Positions 33,225-41,874 of a stretch of DNA of 64,000 nt are shown here, piece by piece. The notes below the pieces were generated by a model. That model was given only the letters and a program-made list of their open reading frames with translations, did not search any database and was not told the DNA's origin. The position numbers and the translations under genes were made by a program. The DNA is from UBA5072 sp041737175 (lineage in GTDB: Bacteria; Bacteroidota; Bacteroidia; Bacteroidales; UBA10428). The DNA lies in contig JBGSSF010000012.1 in assembly GCA_041737175.1 (NCBI GenBank), positions 62,001 through 126,000 on the forward strand, written 5' to 3'. How positions within the stretch are numbered: position 1 is the first letter of the stretch; every line of letters starts with the position of its first letter.

Positions 33225-34454
33225 ATGCTAAAACCTGAATTTCACATCCATACTTTAAAAAATGGAATAAGGCTGGTGCACCGTGCTGTCGACAGTCCGG
33301 TTGCCCATATCGGCCTCTTCATCAACACAGGTTCGCGGGATGAACTGTTGGATGAGCATGGCCTGGCCCATCTGATTGAACACATGCTTTTTAAAGGTAC
33401 AACCCGGCGAAAGGCCTACTACATCCTGAGCCGGATGGAGGATGTGGGGGGCGAGCTGAATGCCTATACCACAAAAGAAGAAACCTGCATCCACGGTACT
33501 TTTTTCCAGCAGTATTACAACCGCGCCCTCGAGCTGATCAGCGATATTGCCTTTAATTCGTCATTTCCGGCCAATGAGCTTAAAAAGGAACGCGATATCA
33601 TTCTCGATGAAATCAATTCTTATAAAGATTCTCCCTCTGAATTGATTTTTGACGAGTTCGAAGAGCTACTGTTCGATGGCAATCCCCTGGCCCGAAATAT
33701 TCTTGGCAGTGAGGAGCAACTGAAATTATTTACCCCTGACAGTATGCGGAATTTCATGGGTCGTAATTACTGTACCGAACAAATGGTGGTATCTTCAGTC
33801 GGCAACATCCAATTTGAAAAGCTGGTAAAGCTGTTTGAAAACCACTTTTCCATACCTGCCCTGCAACCGGGAAACCGCAGAATGGCCGTGAAATATGATT
33901 ATAAGCCCGTATACCGGAAGGTGGAACGCAATACCTACCAGGCGCATTGCATCATCGGGAATCTGGCCTATAAAATTGAAGACGAAAGGAGACTGGCGCT
34001 TTACCTGCTGAACCATTATCTCGGCGGACCCGGAATGAATTCCAGGTTGAATATGGCTTTGCGTGAGCGAAGAGGCTATGCCTATGCCATTGATTCGATG
34101 TATACATCCTATTCAGATACGGGGAATATCACCATTTATTATGGTACCGATAAAACCCTGATTGAAAAGTGCAGGGATATCATACTGAAGGAATTGCAGA
34201 TGCTTCGTGAAAAGCCGCTCAGTCAGATTCAGCTTCAGAAAGCCAGGAGGCAGGTGCTCGGACATATTGCTATTTCCTCGGAGAACAATGAGAACTACAT
34301 GTTGTCGATGGGGAAGAGCCTGATGATCTTCAATAAAATTGAGCCGCTGGAAGAAACAGAAAGAAGGATCGAAGCCATTACATCCGGGCAGCTGCTAGAG
34401 ATAGCCAATGATGTGCTGGATGCGGGCAACCTTTCTTACCTGATTTACCATTAA
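33225..34454 (+). CDS. M16 family zinc peptidase (processing-protease-like)
   Basis: 409 residues from ATG 33225; the frame is open 48 codons further upstream, but that part crosses the tRNA-Phe gene and is not coding. The inverted zinc motif is present as HLIEHMLFKGT (HxxEH), with the downstream Glu in ETCIHGTFFQQYYNRALELISDIA, and the C-terminal R/Y substrate-binding part has GGPGMNSRLNMALRERRGYAYAI. Such single-chain M16B proteins degrade or process small polypeptides, usually as dimers. It is followed 9 nt later by an O-methyltransferase gene. Confidence 0.93.
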   Translation: MLKPEFHIHTLKNGIRLVHRAVDSPVAHIGLFINTGSRDELLDEHGLAHLIEHMLFKGTTRRKAYYILSRMEDVGGELNAYTTKEETCIHGTFFQQYYNRALELISDIAFNSSFPANELKKERDIILDEINSYKDSPSELIFDEFEELLFDGNPLARNILGSEEQLKLFTPDSMRNFMGRNYCTEQMVVSSVGNIQFEKLVKLFENHFSIPALQPGNRRMAVKYDYKPVYRKVERNTYQAHCIIGNLAYKIEDERRLALYLLNHYLGGPGMNSRLNMALRERRGYAYAIDSMYTSYSDTGNITIYYGTDKTLIEKCRDIILKELQMLREKPLSQIQLQKARRQVLGHIAISSENNENYMLSMGKSLMIFNKIEPLEETERRIEAITSGQLLEIANDVLDAGNLSYLIYH

Positions 34455-34463
34455 AATAAGTCC

Positions 34464-35108
34464 ATGACCGATAATTTCAGCCTGATTACGGAATATGCCC
34501 TTCGGCATTCGACTGCTGAGGATTCGGTTCTCAACAGGTTATACCGCGAGACCAATCTGAAAACCGTTTACCCGCATATGTTATCGGGCCATTTGCAGGG
34601 AAAATTGCTGGAGATGATCAGCCATATGATCCGTCCCCACAGGGTACTGGAAATAGGCACTTTTACGGGATATTCAGCAATCTGTCTGGCCAGGGGATTA
34701 TCAGAAAACGGATTGCTGCATACCATTGATATCAATGATGAACTAACTGAAATGGCATTGAAATATTTCGGACAGGCAGGTCTGACCGAAAAGATTATTG
34801 TGCATACCGGAGACGCCAGGGAGATCATTCCCGGACTCAGGGAGAATTTTGACCTGGTGTTTATCGACGGTGATAAGGAACAATACCTGGAATATTACCA
34901 GCAGAGCATGAAAACTTTGAAGACAGGCGGATTTATTATAGCCGACAATGTTTTATGGGGAGGCAAGGTATTACCCGGATATGCCGGTCGCGATAAAGAG
35001 ACAGCCGGTATTGCTGAATTCAACAGGTTTATTGCAGATGACCCACGTGTTGAAAAAATTCTGCTTCCTTTCAGAGATGGATGGTTTATTTTGCGTAAAA
35101 TAGCATGA
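34464..35108 (+). CDS. O-methyltransferase (COG4122, caffeoyl-CoA OMT-like)
   Basis: 214 residues. Motif HRVLEIGTFTGYSAICLARGL is the SAM-binding loop, followed by LHTIDINDELTEMA, FDLVFIDGDKEQYLEYYQ (metal-binding Asp region) and GGFIIADNVLWGGKV. This class methylates catechol-type hydroxyls or 5-hydroxyuridine in tRNA (TrmR); the tRNA role is plausible but cannot be proven here. Tight spacing to the M16 gene indicates one operon. Confidence 0.88.
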   Translation: MTDNFSLITEYALRHSTAEDSVLNRLYRETNLKTVYPHMLSGHLQGKLLEMISHMIRPHRVLEIGTFTGYSAICLARGLSENGLLHTIDINDELTEMALKYFGQAGLTEKIIVHTGDAREIIPGLRENFDLVFIDGDKEQYLEYYQQSMKTLKTGGFIIADNVLWGGKVLPGYAGRDKETAGIAEFNRFIADDPRVEKILLPFRDGWFILRKIA

Positions 35109-35166
35109 ACAGTCTGACTGAACTTTTTGTTCCGGGAGTTGTTTAATTTCCAAAGCAGGTAAAGAA

Positions 35167-36072
35167 ATGGGTGCATATACCATACGGGAACTGGAAAATT
35201 TATCGGGAATCAAAGCCCATACCATTCGGATATGGGAAAAGAGGTATGGTCTTATTGCACCACAAAGGACCTCGACAAATATTCGCTCTTATTGCGATAC
35301 CGAGTTGAAGAAACTGCTGAATATATCCATCCTCAACCGCAACGGATTAAAAATTTCCAAAATTGCCCAGCTGTCCCCTGCTGAAATTGTTAGCAAAATC
35401 AATCAGTTTACGCAGGATGGGACAAACACGGACAGCCAGATAGAAAGCCTCACGGTTGCCATGATCGATCTCGATGAATTCAGGTTCGAACAGGTACTCG
35501 CCAAATCAATCATTATGTTTGGTTTTGAAGAGGCTGTGACGCGGGTGCTCTATCCTTTTTTTATACGTATCGGGCTCATGTGGCAAACAGGAAGCATAAA
35601 TCCCGCCCAGGAGCATTTTATAACCAACCTGGTGAAGCAGAAATTCTTTTCGGCGATTGATGGTCTTACCGGAACCGAAAAGATCGGGGCCAGGCGATTT
35701 GTTTTTTTCCTTCCCGAAGGCGAACTGCACGAGATCGGTTTGCTTTTTGCGTGCTATCTTGCCAGGAAAAGAGGCTTCAGAACGATTTACCTGGGACAGT
35801 CATTGCCCCTAGCAGATTTGGTGGAAGCCATGAAAAACAAGCAGGTGGATTACCTGTTTACAACGATGATATCTTCCTATCACGGGAAAGACCTGTCGGG
35901 TTATTTTAATTTGTTGTCCGCTACCTTCAAGGACAAGACAATTTACATTTCCGGCTCAAGGGTCCTCGATCTGGCTGATAACCTGCCATCCAACATAAAG
36001 CTGATGCCTTCACCGGAGCAGTTTCTTGGAGAACTTGCCCTGCTTCAGAAGGAACCTGTTCCGGCGGGATGA
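35167..36072 (+). CDS. MerR-type regulator with B12-binding domain (CarH/LitR-like)
   Basis: 301 residues. N-terminal MerR helix-turn-helix (YTIRELENLSGIKAHTIRIWEKRYGL, 4-70), then a four-helix B12-cap domain with the exact W-x9-EH pattern (Trp139, Glu149, His150), and a Rossmann B12-binding domain with E-x-H-xx-G (Glu186, His188, Gly191). In CarH these residues clamp adenosylcobalamin in the dark and let light break the tetramer and release DNA. The motifs suggest this protein is a B12-dependent light or cobalamin sensor. No carotenoid genes are nearby, so its targets lie elsewhere or include its own operon. Confidence 0.85.
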   Translation: MGAYTIRELENLSGIKAHTIRIWEKRYGLIAPQRTSTNIRSYCDTELKKLLNISILNRNGLKISKIAQLSPAEIVSKINQFTQDGTNTDSQIESLTVAMIDLDEFRFEQVLAKSIIMFGFEEAVTRVLYPFFIRIGLMWQTGSINPAQEHFITNLVKQKFFSAIDGLTGTEKIGARRFVFFLPEGELHEIGLLFACYLARKRGFRTIYLGQSLPLADLVEAMKNKQVDYLFTTMISSYHGKDLSGYFNLLSATFKDKTIYISGSRVLDLADNLPSNIKLMPSPEQFLGELALLQKEPVPAG

Positions 36073-36107
36073 GGAATCCTCCTAAACAGATGGATGAGAA
36101 TTTTGTA

Positions 36108-37247
36108 CTATTTCAATTCATGGTAAGCATTCCATGTTATCCCGTCAGCCAATGTGCCAAAATTGTCCCTGAATGGGCCTAACAAACCGGCGTATACAGG
36201 ATCGAAACCTTTGTAGGGTACGTTCAGCAAGGATGCAATGGTTGCAGCAATCTGTGCATTATAATACTTACATTCTGTAAGTATTTCTCCCCGGGATTTG
36301 ATGTCAGGCCCCATTATTGCTATCCAGGTTTCACCTGAATGCGGTGTAAGCCTGCCATGTCTTTTCCAGCCCTTGCCTTTGCCCCGGCCATGGTCGGTGG
36401 TGATGATCAATGTTGTCTTATTGCTATAAGTGCTGTCGTTTTGTATCCAGTTCCATAATTCTCCGATCATCTTGTCAGTTTGGTGCGCGGATTTCAGATA
36501 TAAATCATAACGTCCTGCATGACCGAATTCATCAGTCTCATCGAGAGCAATCATGAGCATGCGGGGTCGCTCATTTTTAAGGTATTCAAAGGCTTGCATA
36601 AAGGTGAAGCCATCATACCGGACATCACCGATAAACCTGGGAACCAGATCGTACATGCTTTCGATATTCAGCTGAACCTGGCTAACTAATTTTTCAGGAA
36701 CCCGTTTGAAAGAACTATTTACAAAGATTTGGCTACGAACCTCATTCATGATATCGGGAAATGCATTCCAGGAACTGAATACTGCAACCCTGTTTCTGTA
36801 TCCAGGCAGGTTGTTTATATATTCCAGAACCGTGACGTGTGGATTGGGTCCCAGGGAATTGCTGTTGATTTCTTTACTGGGATGTCCGGTGAGAATTTCG
36901 TGATACCCGGGATATGAAAACCAGTAACGGTTGGCAACATTTACCTTGCATCCATGATCACGATTACCAAATAATGAACCCTCCGATGCCATTGTTGACC
37001 ATAAAAAAGGCATTAAAAGCCGGCGGCGTACGTATGCGTCTTCATGCCAGAACTGCCTGGCAGTTTTGTTCTTAGCCAAATTCCTCCCGGTTGATTTCAG
37101 CAGCTTATAATCCGCTCCTTTGAACACCTCACGCCAGCGAAATCCGTCAAGTGTAATAACAATCACATTTTCGGTCATTTGCCCCGAACCAAAGGGACAA
37201 TTGAATATCAGACCAATCAGCACCATCCAGGGTATTAACTTATTCAT
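36108..37247 (-). CDS. Secreted alkaline-phosphatase-superfamily protein (phosphodiesterase/sulfatase-like)
   Basis: 379 residues from ATG 37247; an in-frame TTG 14 codons upstream would only place extra residues before a clean signal peptide (MNKLIPWMVLIGLIF..GSGQ). The fold is indicated by NVIVITLDGFRWREVF (metal Asp), LWSTMASEGSLFGNR, SYPGYHEILTGHPS in the usual Thr/Ser nucleophile region, LMIALDETDEFGHAGRYD and TLIITTDHGRGKG (Asp-His) and TPHSGETWIAIMGPD. It hydrolyses some phosphate or sulfate ester outside the cytoplasm; the substrate is unknown. It stands alone. Confidence 0.8.
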   Translation of the reverse strand: MNKLIPWMVLIGLIFNCPFGSGQMTENVIVITLDGFRWREVFKGADYKLLKSTGRNLAKNKTARQFWHEDAYVRRRLLMPFLWSTMASEGSLFGNRDHGCKVNVANRYWFSYPGYHEILTGHPSKEINSNSLGPNPHVTVLEYINNLPGYRNRVAVFSSWNAFPDIMNEVRSQIFVNSSFKRVPEKLVSQVQLNIESMYDLVPRFIGDVRYDGFTFMQAFEYLKNERPRMLMIALDETDEFGHAGRYDLYLKSAHQTDKMIGELWNWIQNDSTYSNKTTLIITTDHGRGKGKGWKRHGRLTPHSGETWIAIMGPDIKSRGEILTECKYYNAQIAATIASLLNVPYKGFDPVYAGLLGPFRDNFGTLADGITWNAYHELK

Positions 37248-37966
37248 TTTATTTGTTTTTATTTGTTTTAGGTTGTCCTGCCAAGTCAACTATTACCGTT
37301 TTGATAGGGTTATTCATTGGCCTTAATCATTTTCTGATTTGTGGCCGAAATTTATCAGGCCGCTATTACATCATTATGAAACTACCATATAGATTGTATG
37401 AAATACTATGTGGAAACGGGTTACAAGAGTACATCGGAATGGATATAAATCAAGCCCGCCGGTATCTTACCAGCGGGCTTCAGTCAACATTATAAACCTG
37501 AAAACTTACAACCTAACGGATCATTTCGGGATCCAGACTTCCGCATTGATCTCATCTTTACCAAAAGTCTTGGATGACAATGCTGTTTCTTATTGGCGTA
37601 ATTGGCGCGAATCTTTCGGATGTAAAACTAACCTGCGTGTGTTAGGAAAGTATTAAACGGTCATTATATAATGATGAAGGTTATATTGGCATAAGTAGAA
37701 TACACGGCTCGGCAGGTATTCACTTTCTTTCTATTAAATGCCTCATAAATAAGATAATAAGATCCCATAATAGAGTGTTGAATAAAAAAATCTAAAAACT
37801 AAACATTCATTTAACACCTGTTTAACAGTTTTTCCAATTTAGAAGTTATTTAGAAAGCCAGGCCGGGATCCCTTTAAAAGCTAATAATATCAAATAATCG
37901 GTGTTTATCAAAACCATTTAATTTTCATGAAAATTTGTTATTTTTAATTAATCCAAATAAAAAAGA
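37248..37966. other. Intergenic region of about 720 nt with one strong hairpin
   Basis: No gene is supported here. AAGCCCGC (37452-37459) pairs with GCGGGCTT (37473-37480). Read on the minus strand, it follows a short open end (..KDEINAEVWIPK then TGA at about 37522) that has stops just upstream in its frame, so it may be the remnant of a decayed minus-strand gene with its terminator. Confidence 0.4.
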
Positions 37967-37998
37967 TTTGCACAATGTTTAAAGAATGATTACTTTTG
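37967..37998 (+). promoter_or_regulatory. Promoter of the ECF sigma factor gene at 38024
   Basis: TTTG at 37967-37970, 20-nt spacer, TACTTTTG at 37991-37998, then 25 nt to the ATG. It is a housekeeping-type Bacteroidota promoter, so this sigma factor is not solely self-activated. Confidence 0.7.
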
Positions 37999-38023
37999 AT
38001 GAACAAAATAAAAACAAAACGCC

Positions 38024-38530
38024 ATGACTGCCATAGAATTTAATTATCAGCTTACAAGTCTGAGCGACAGTCTTGAAAGATTCGCCAACAGTCTCACATC
38101 AAACCGGGAAGACGCACGCGATCTGTTGCAGGAGACTTTTGTAAAAGCCATATCATACCGTGATAAATTTGCGGACGACACCAACCTGAAAGCCTGGACA
38201 TTTACGATCATGAAAAATACCTTTATCAATAATTACAGGCGGATGACGAAGGCAAACACCACCTTCGACCACACTGATGATTTGTATTTCCTGAACATGA
38301 GCCGGGAATCTGGCATTGATACACCTGAATCTTCAGTATCCGCAAAAGAGATTGAAAAGCATATCGAACGGCTTGAAGATGAGTTCAAAGTTCCATTCAA
38401 AATGCATATACAAGGATACAAGTACAAAGAAATTGCCGATAACCTGGGATTGAAGATCGGTACGGTCAAAAGCCGGATCTTCTTCACACGCAAGCGATTG
38501 ATGAGTTCCCTGGGCGTCGGATACAATTAG
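38024..38530 (+). CDS. ECF-type RNA polymerase sigma factor
   Basis: 168 residues. Region 2 reads SLTSNREDARDLLQETFVKAI and NLKAWTFTIMKNTFINNYRR, and region 4 reads IQGYKYKEIADNLGLKIGTVKSRIFFTRKRL, the helix-turn-helix that reads the -35 element. No anti-sigma gene adjoins it, which in Bacteroidota is common for a group resembling the EcfP/general-type sigma factors. A terminator follows, so it is monocistronic. Confidence 0.92.
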   Translation: MTAIEFNYQLTSLSDSLERFANSLTSNREDARDLLQETFVKAISYRDKFADDTNLKAWTFTIMKNTFINNYRRMTKANTTFDHTDDLYFLNMSRESGIDTPESSVSAKEIEKHIERLEDEFKVPFKMHIQGYKYKEIADNLGLKIGTVKSRIFFTRKRLMSSLGVGYN

Positions 38531-38568
38531 GGTTTTTGGGTTTGGTTAAATGAGTTAGTGGTTGAATT

Positions 38569-38598
38569 ATCCCCCTGCCTTAGGCGGGGGGATTTTTT
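38569..38598 (+). terminator. Terminator after the ECF sigma factor gene
   Basis: ATCCCCC pairs with GGGGGAT and an inner GCC with GGC, followed by six T residues ending at 38598. Confidence 0.85.
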
Positions 38599-38613
38599 AT
38601 TCCCCAGTTTTAT

Positions 38614-38621
38614 TAACTTTG
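38614..38621 (+). promoter_or_regulatory. -7 box of purM
   Basis: TAACTTTG matches TAnnTTTG, 25 nt before the ATG of purM. A -33 TTTG is not evident because the preceding terminator T run occupies that place. Confidence 0.45.
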
Positions 38622-38646
38622 CACCACTTTTACAACCTTCAACCGT

Positions 38647-39813
38647 ATGAGCCAAACCTCAAAGTATAACCAACGCGGCGTTTCACCGAAAAAGGAAGAT
38701 GTTCACCGGGCCATCCAGGATCTTGACAAAGGGTTGTATCCCAATGCATTCTGTAAGATCCTGCCAGATGTCCTGGGCGGCAATGAAGAGTATTGCTGTG
38801 TCATGCATGCCGACGGTGCAGGCACAAAATCGTCCCTGGCCTATATGTACTGGAAGGAAACGGGTGATTATTCCGTGTGGAAAGGAATCGCACATGACGC
38901 CCTGATCATGAATATCGATGATCTGCTTTGTGTGGGTGCTACGGATAATATTCTCATGTCCTCTACCATTGGCCGCAATAAACTGAAAATCCCGGGAGAT
39001 GTGCTGATGCACATTCTCAAAGGTTTTGATGAGACAATTGAGGAACTGGCCCGTTGGGGAGTGCATGTATATCTTACCGGCGGTGAAACGGCTGATGTGG
39101 GCGATCTCGTCCGCACCATTATAGTCGATTCCACGGTAATAAGCCGTATGAAACGTTCTGAAGTTATCGAAGTGAATATTCAGCCCGGTGATGTAATCAT
39201 AGGACTCGCCTCATCCGGTAAAACTGTATATGAAAACGTATACAACAGCGGCATTGGCAGCAACGGACTCACCTCGGCGAGGCATGACGTTTTTACCAGT
39301 CACCTGGCCGATAAATACCCGGAGTCTTATGATGACCTCATCCCCAAATCTCTTGTGTATACCGGGAAGTATCAACTCACACAAAAAATTGCCGAATTGG
39401 GCACGGACGCCGGAAAGCTGGTACTGTCCCCAACCCGGACCTATGCCCCGCTGATTAAAAGGGTGCTTGATAAATACCGGCCGGAGATCCATGGAATGAT
39501 TCATTGCACGGGGGGCGGACAAACCAAGGTCTTGAAATTCATCAGTGACCTGCACGTGATCAAAGACAATCTTTTTGATGTACCGCCTTTGTTCTCGATC
39601 ATTCAGGAGTCATCGGAAACCGACTGGGATGAGATGTATGAAGTATTTAATATGGGTCACAGGTTTGAAATTTATACACGTTCTGCAATTGCCGGTGATA
39701 TCATGAATATGGCCGGCGAATTGGGCATTGAGGCCAAAGTGATAGGGAGAACAGAATCCTTTGCAGGGCATAAGGTGACCATTCAAAGCCCCCATGGAAC
39801 CTTCACATATTGA
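38647..39813 (+). CDS. purM: Phosphoribosylformylglycinamidine cyclo-ligase (AIR synthetase)
   Basis: 388 residues of the Bacteroidota type. It closes the imidazole ring in purine synthesis (FGAM plus ATP to AIR). Motifs: MHADGAGTKSSLAYMYWK, the metal site ALIMNIDDLLCVGATD, YLTGGETADVGDLV, GDVIIGLASSGKTVYENVYNSGIGSNGLTS, and MIHCTGGGQTKVLKF with NMGHRFEIYT at the end. It leads the purM-prfA-pyrF gene string. Confidence 0.95.
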   Translation: MSQTSKYNQRGVSPKKEDVHRAIQDLDKGLYPNAFCKILPDVLGGNEEYCCVMHADGAGTKSSLAYMYWKETGDYSVWKGIAHDALIMNIDDLLCVGATDNILMSSTIGRNKLKIPGDVLMHILKGFDETIEELARWGVHVYLTGGETADVGDLVRTIIVDSTVISRMKRSEVIEVNIQPGDVIIGLASSGKTVYENVYNSGIGSNGLTSARHDVFTSHLADKYPESYDDLIPKSLVYTGKYQLTQKIAELGTDAGKLVLSPTRTYAPLIKRVLDKYRPEIHGMIHCTGGGQTKVLKFISDLHVIKDNLFDVPPLFSIIQESSETDWDEMYEVFNMGHRFEIYTRSAIAGDIMNMAGELGIEAKVIGRTESFAGHKVTIQSPHGTFTY

Positions 39814-39841
39814 TTTGTAAAATACTATAATTCGCATTTGC

Positions 39842-40930
39842 ATGAGCAGAAATCTTATCATGGATAAGCTGGAAGGCGTCAAAATGAGGTTTGAAGAAGT
39901 GGGCAGACTACTCAACGAGCCTGAGGTGATGAACGATATGAAGAAGTACATCCACCTGAACAAAGAATACAAGGAACTTAATCCGGTTATTGACGCTTAT
40001 ATGGACTACAAAAATACGCTGAGCAATATCGACTCCACCAAAGAAATTCTGGCCGATGAAAAAGATGAAGAAATGCGTGAAATGGCCAAGGCAGAACTGG
40101 ATGAGCTAACCGGAAAGGTGGGAGGGCTGGAGGAGAAGTTAAAAGTGCTGCTTCTCCCTGCTGATCCACAGGATACCAAGAATGCCATACTCGAAATAAG
40201 GGCTGGTACAGGAGGTGATGAGGCAAGCATCTTTGCCGGGGATCTTTTCAGGATGTACACCAAGTTCTGCGAGCAAAAAGGCTGGAAAACCGAAATTACC
40301 AATGTCGCTGAAGGTACTGCCGGCGGTTATAAGGAAATTATTTTGGATGTCAGGGGCGACGGAGTTTATGGTATTTTGAAGTACGAATCAGGCGTTCACA
40401 GGGTTCAGCGTGTACCGCAAACGGAGACCCAGGGTCGTATCCATACTTCTGCTGCCACAGTGGTTGTTTTGCCCGAAGCCGAAGAATTTGATATTGAAAT
40501 GAAACAGGAAGATATCCGCATTGACCGGTTTTGTTCTTCAGGACCTGGCGGACAGTCTGTTAATACTACTTATTCTGCTGTAAGGCTTACCCATGTGCCA
40601 ACCGGTGTTGTCGTTTCATGCCAGGATCAGAAATCACAGATCAAGAATCTTGAAAAGGCCATGTCGGAATTGCGCACCCGCCTGTATAACATCGAATACC
40701 AGAAATACCTTGACGGCATTTCCAGTCAGCGCAAAACCATGGTATCAACGGGCGACCGATCCGCGAAAATCAGGACCTACAATTACCCGCAAGGCCGGGT
40801 AACCGATCATCGCATTAACCTTACCATCTATAATCTGCCAAGCGTGCTCGACGGGAATATCCATGAGATAATCAGCCAGCTGCAGATGGCTGAGAATGCA
40901 GAAAGACTGAAGGTGAGCTCTTTTACCTGA
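39842..40930 (+). CDS. prfA: Peptide chain release factor 1
   Basis: 362 residues. It releases nascent protein at UAA and UAG. The stop-codon-reading tripeptide is PQT in HRVQRVPQTETQGR, which marks RF1 rather than RF2, and the GGQ catalytic motif is at 236-238 (GPGGQSVNTTYSAVR). The ATG at 39842 gives the N-terminus MSRNLIMDKLEGVKMRFEEV expected from homologues. It is 28 nt after purM and 11 nt before pyrF. Confidence 0.97.
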   Translation: MSRNLIMDKLEGVKMRFEEVGRLLNEPEVMNDMKKYIHLNKEYKELNPVIDAYMDYKNTLSNIDSTKEILADEKDEEMREMAKAELDELTGKVGGLEEKLKVLLLPADPQDTKNAILEIRAGTGGDEASIFAGDLFRMYTKFCEQKGWKTEITNVAEGTAGGYKEIILDVRGDGVYGILKYESGVHRVQRVPQTETQGRIHTSAATVVVLPEAEEFDIEMKQEDIRIDRFCSSGPGGQSVNTTYSAVRLTHVPTGVVVSCQDQKSQIKNLEKAMSELRTRLYNIEYQKYLDGISSQRKTMVSTGDRSAKIRTYNYPQGRVTDHRINLTIYNLPSVLDGNIHEIISQLQMAENAERLKVSSFT

Positions 40931-40941
40931 AATTTTTGGCA

Positions 40942-41766
40942 ATGAATTCGGAAAAGCTTTTTGACCAGATCAAACAGAAACAGAGTTTTCTGTGCATAGG
41001 CCTCGATACCGAGATCACAAAAATCCCCGGCCATCTTAAGGATTCAGAAATGCCCCTGTTTGAATTCAACCGGGGGATTATTGATGCCACACATGACCTG
41101 GCAATTGCCTTCAAGCCCAATCTGGCTTTCTATGAATCCCATGGAACAAAAGGCTGGCAGCAGTTTGAACTGACGATCCGGTATATCCGTGATAATTTTC
41201 CTGAAATACTGATCATCGCTGATGCCAAAAGGGGAGATATCGGAAATACATCAAAAAAGTACGCTGAAACATTTTTCATGAATCTGCCATGTGATGCCGT
41301 GACCGTTGCTCCTTACATGGGATCTGATTCCGTGCTGCCGTTTCTTGAATATCCCGGGAAATGGGTGATTCTGCTGGCACTTACCTCAAATCAGGGCGCA
41401 GACGATTTTCAGTTCCTATCCACCATCCATCATGAAAGGCTTTTCGAAACGGTATTGCGGAAATCCCTGCAATGGGGTAATCCGGAAAATATGATGTACG
41501 TGGTCGGGGCAACACGGGCTGCCATGCTCGTTAAGGTCAGGGAGATCGTGCCTGACCATTTTTTGCTGATCCCCGGAGTGGGCGCTCAGGGCGGCGACCT
41601 GGAAGAGGTAGCGGGTTACGGATTCAACAGCAGGTGCGGACTGATCGTGAATTCGTCGCGAGCCATTCTTTATGCAGATGATTCGGAACGTTATGCAGAA
41701 GCTGCCAGGGAAAGGGCGCTTGAGGTGCAACTGAAGATGAAGGGGATTCTGGGGAAGAGGTTGTAG
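40942..41766 (+). CDS. pyrF: Orotidine 5'-phosphate decarboxylase (type 2)
   Basis: 274 residues from ATG 40942; an in-frame TTG two codons earlier is less likely. It makes UMP from OMP. FLCIGLDTEITKIP, AFKPNLAFYESHG and IIADAKRGDIGNTSKKY (catalytic Lys-Asp set) are the type 2 signature, with VVGATRAAML and LIPGVGAQGGDLEEV closing the phosphate site. A 9-nt tandem repeat follows the gene. Confidence 0.96.
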   Translation: MNSEKLFDQIKQKQSFLCIGLDTEITKIPGHLKDSEMPLFEFNRGIIDATHDLAIAFKPNLAFYESHGTKGWQQFELTIRYIRDNFPEILIIADAKRGDIGNTSKKYAETFFMNLPCDAVTVAPYMGSDSVLPFLEYPGKWVILLALTSNQGADDFQFLSTIHHERLFETVLRKSLQWGNPENMMYVVGATRAAMLVKVREIVPDHFLLIPGVGAQGGDLEEVAGYGFNSRCGLIVNSSRAILYADDSERYAEAARERALEVQLKMKGILGKRL

Positions 41767-41801
41767 AAGTTGAATAGGTTATAGAGGTAATAGAGGTTGT
41801 G

Positions 41802-41837
41802 GGTTGTTGTGGTTGTTGTGGTTGTTGTGGTTGTTGG
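41802..41837. repeat. Tandem repeat, 9-nt unit GGTTGTTGT x4
   Basis: Nearly four copies of GGTTGTTGT after pyrF, preceded by irregular TAGAGGT-type units from 41767. G/T-rich on the plus strand. Confidence 0.9.
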
Positions 41838-41874
41838 AGGAAGAAAAGTTATAAAACCGTTAATACGTTAAGCC

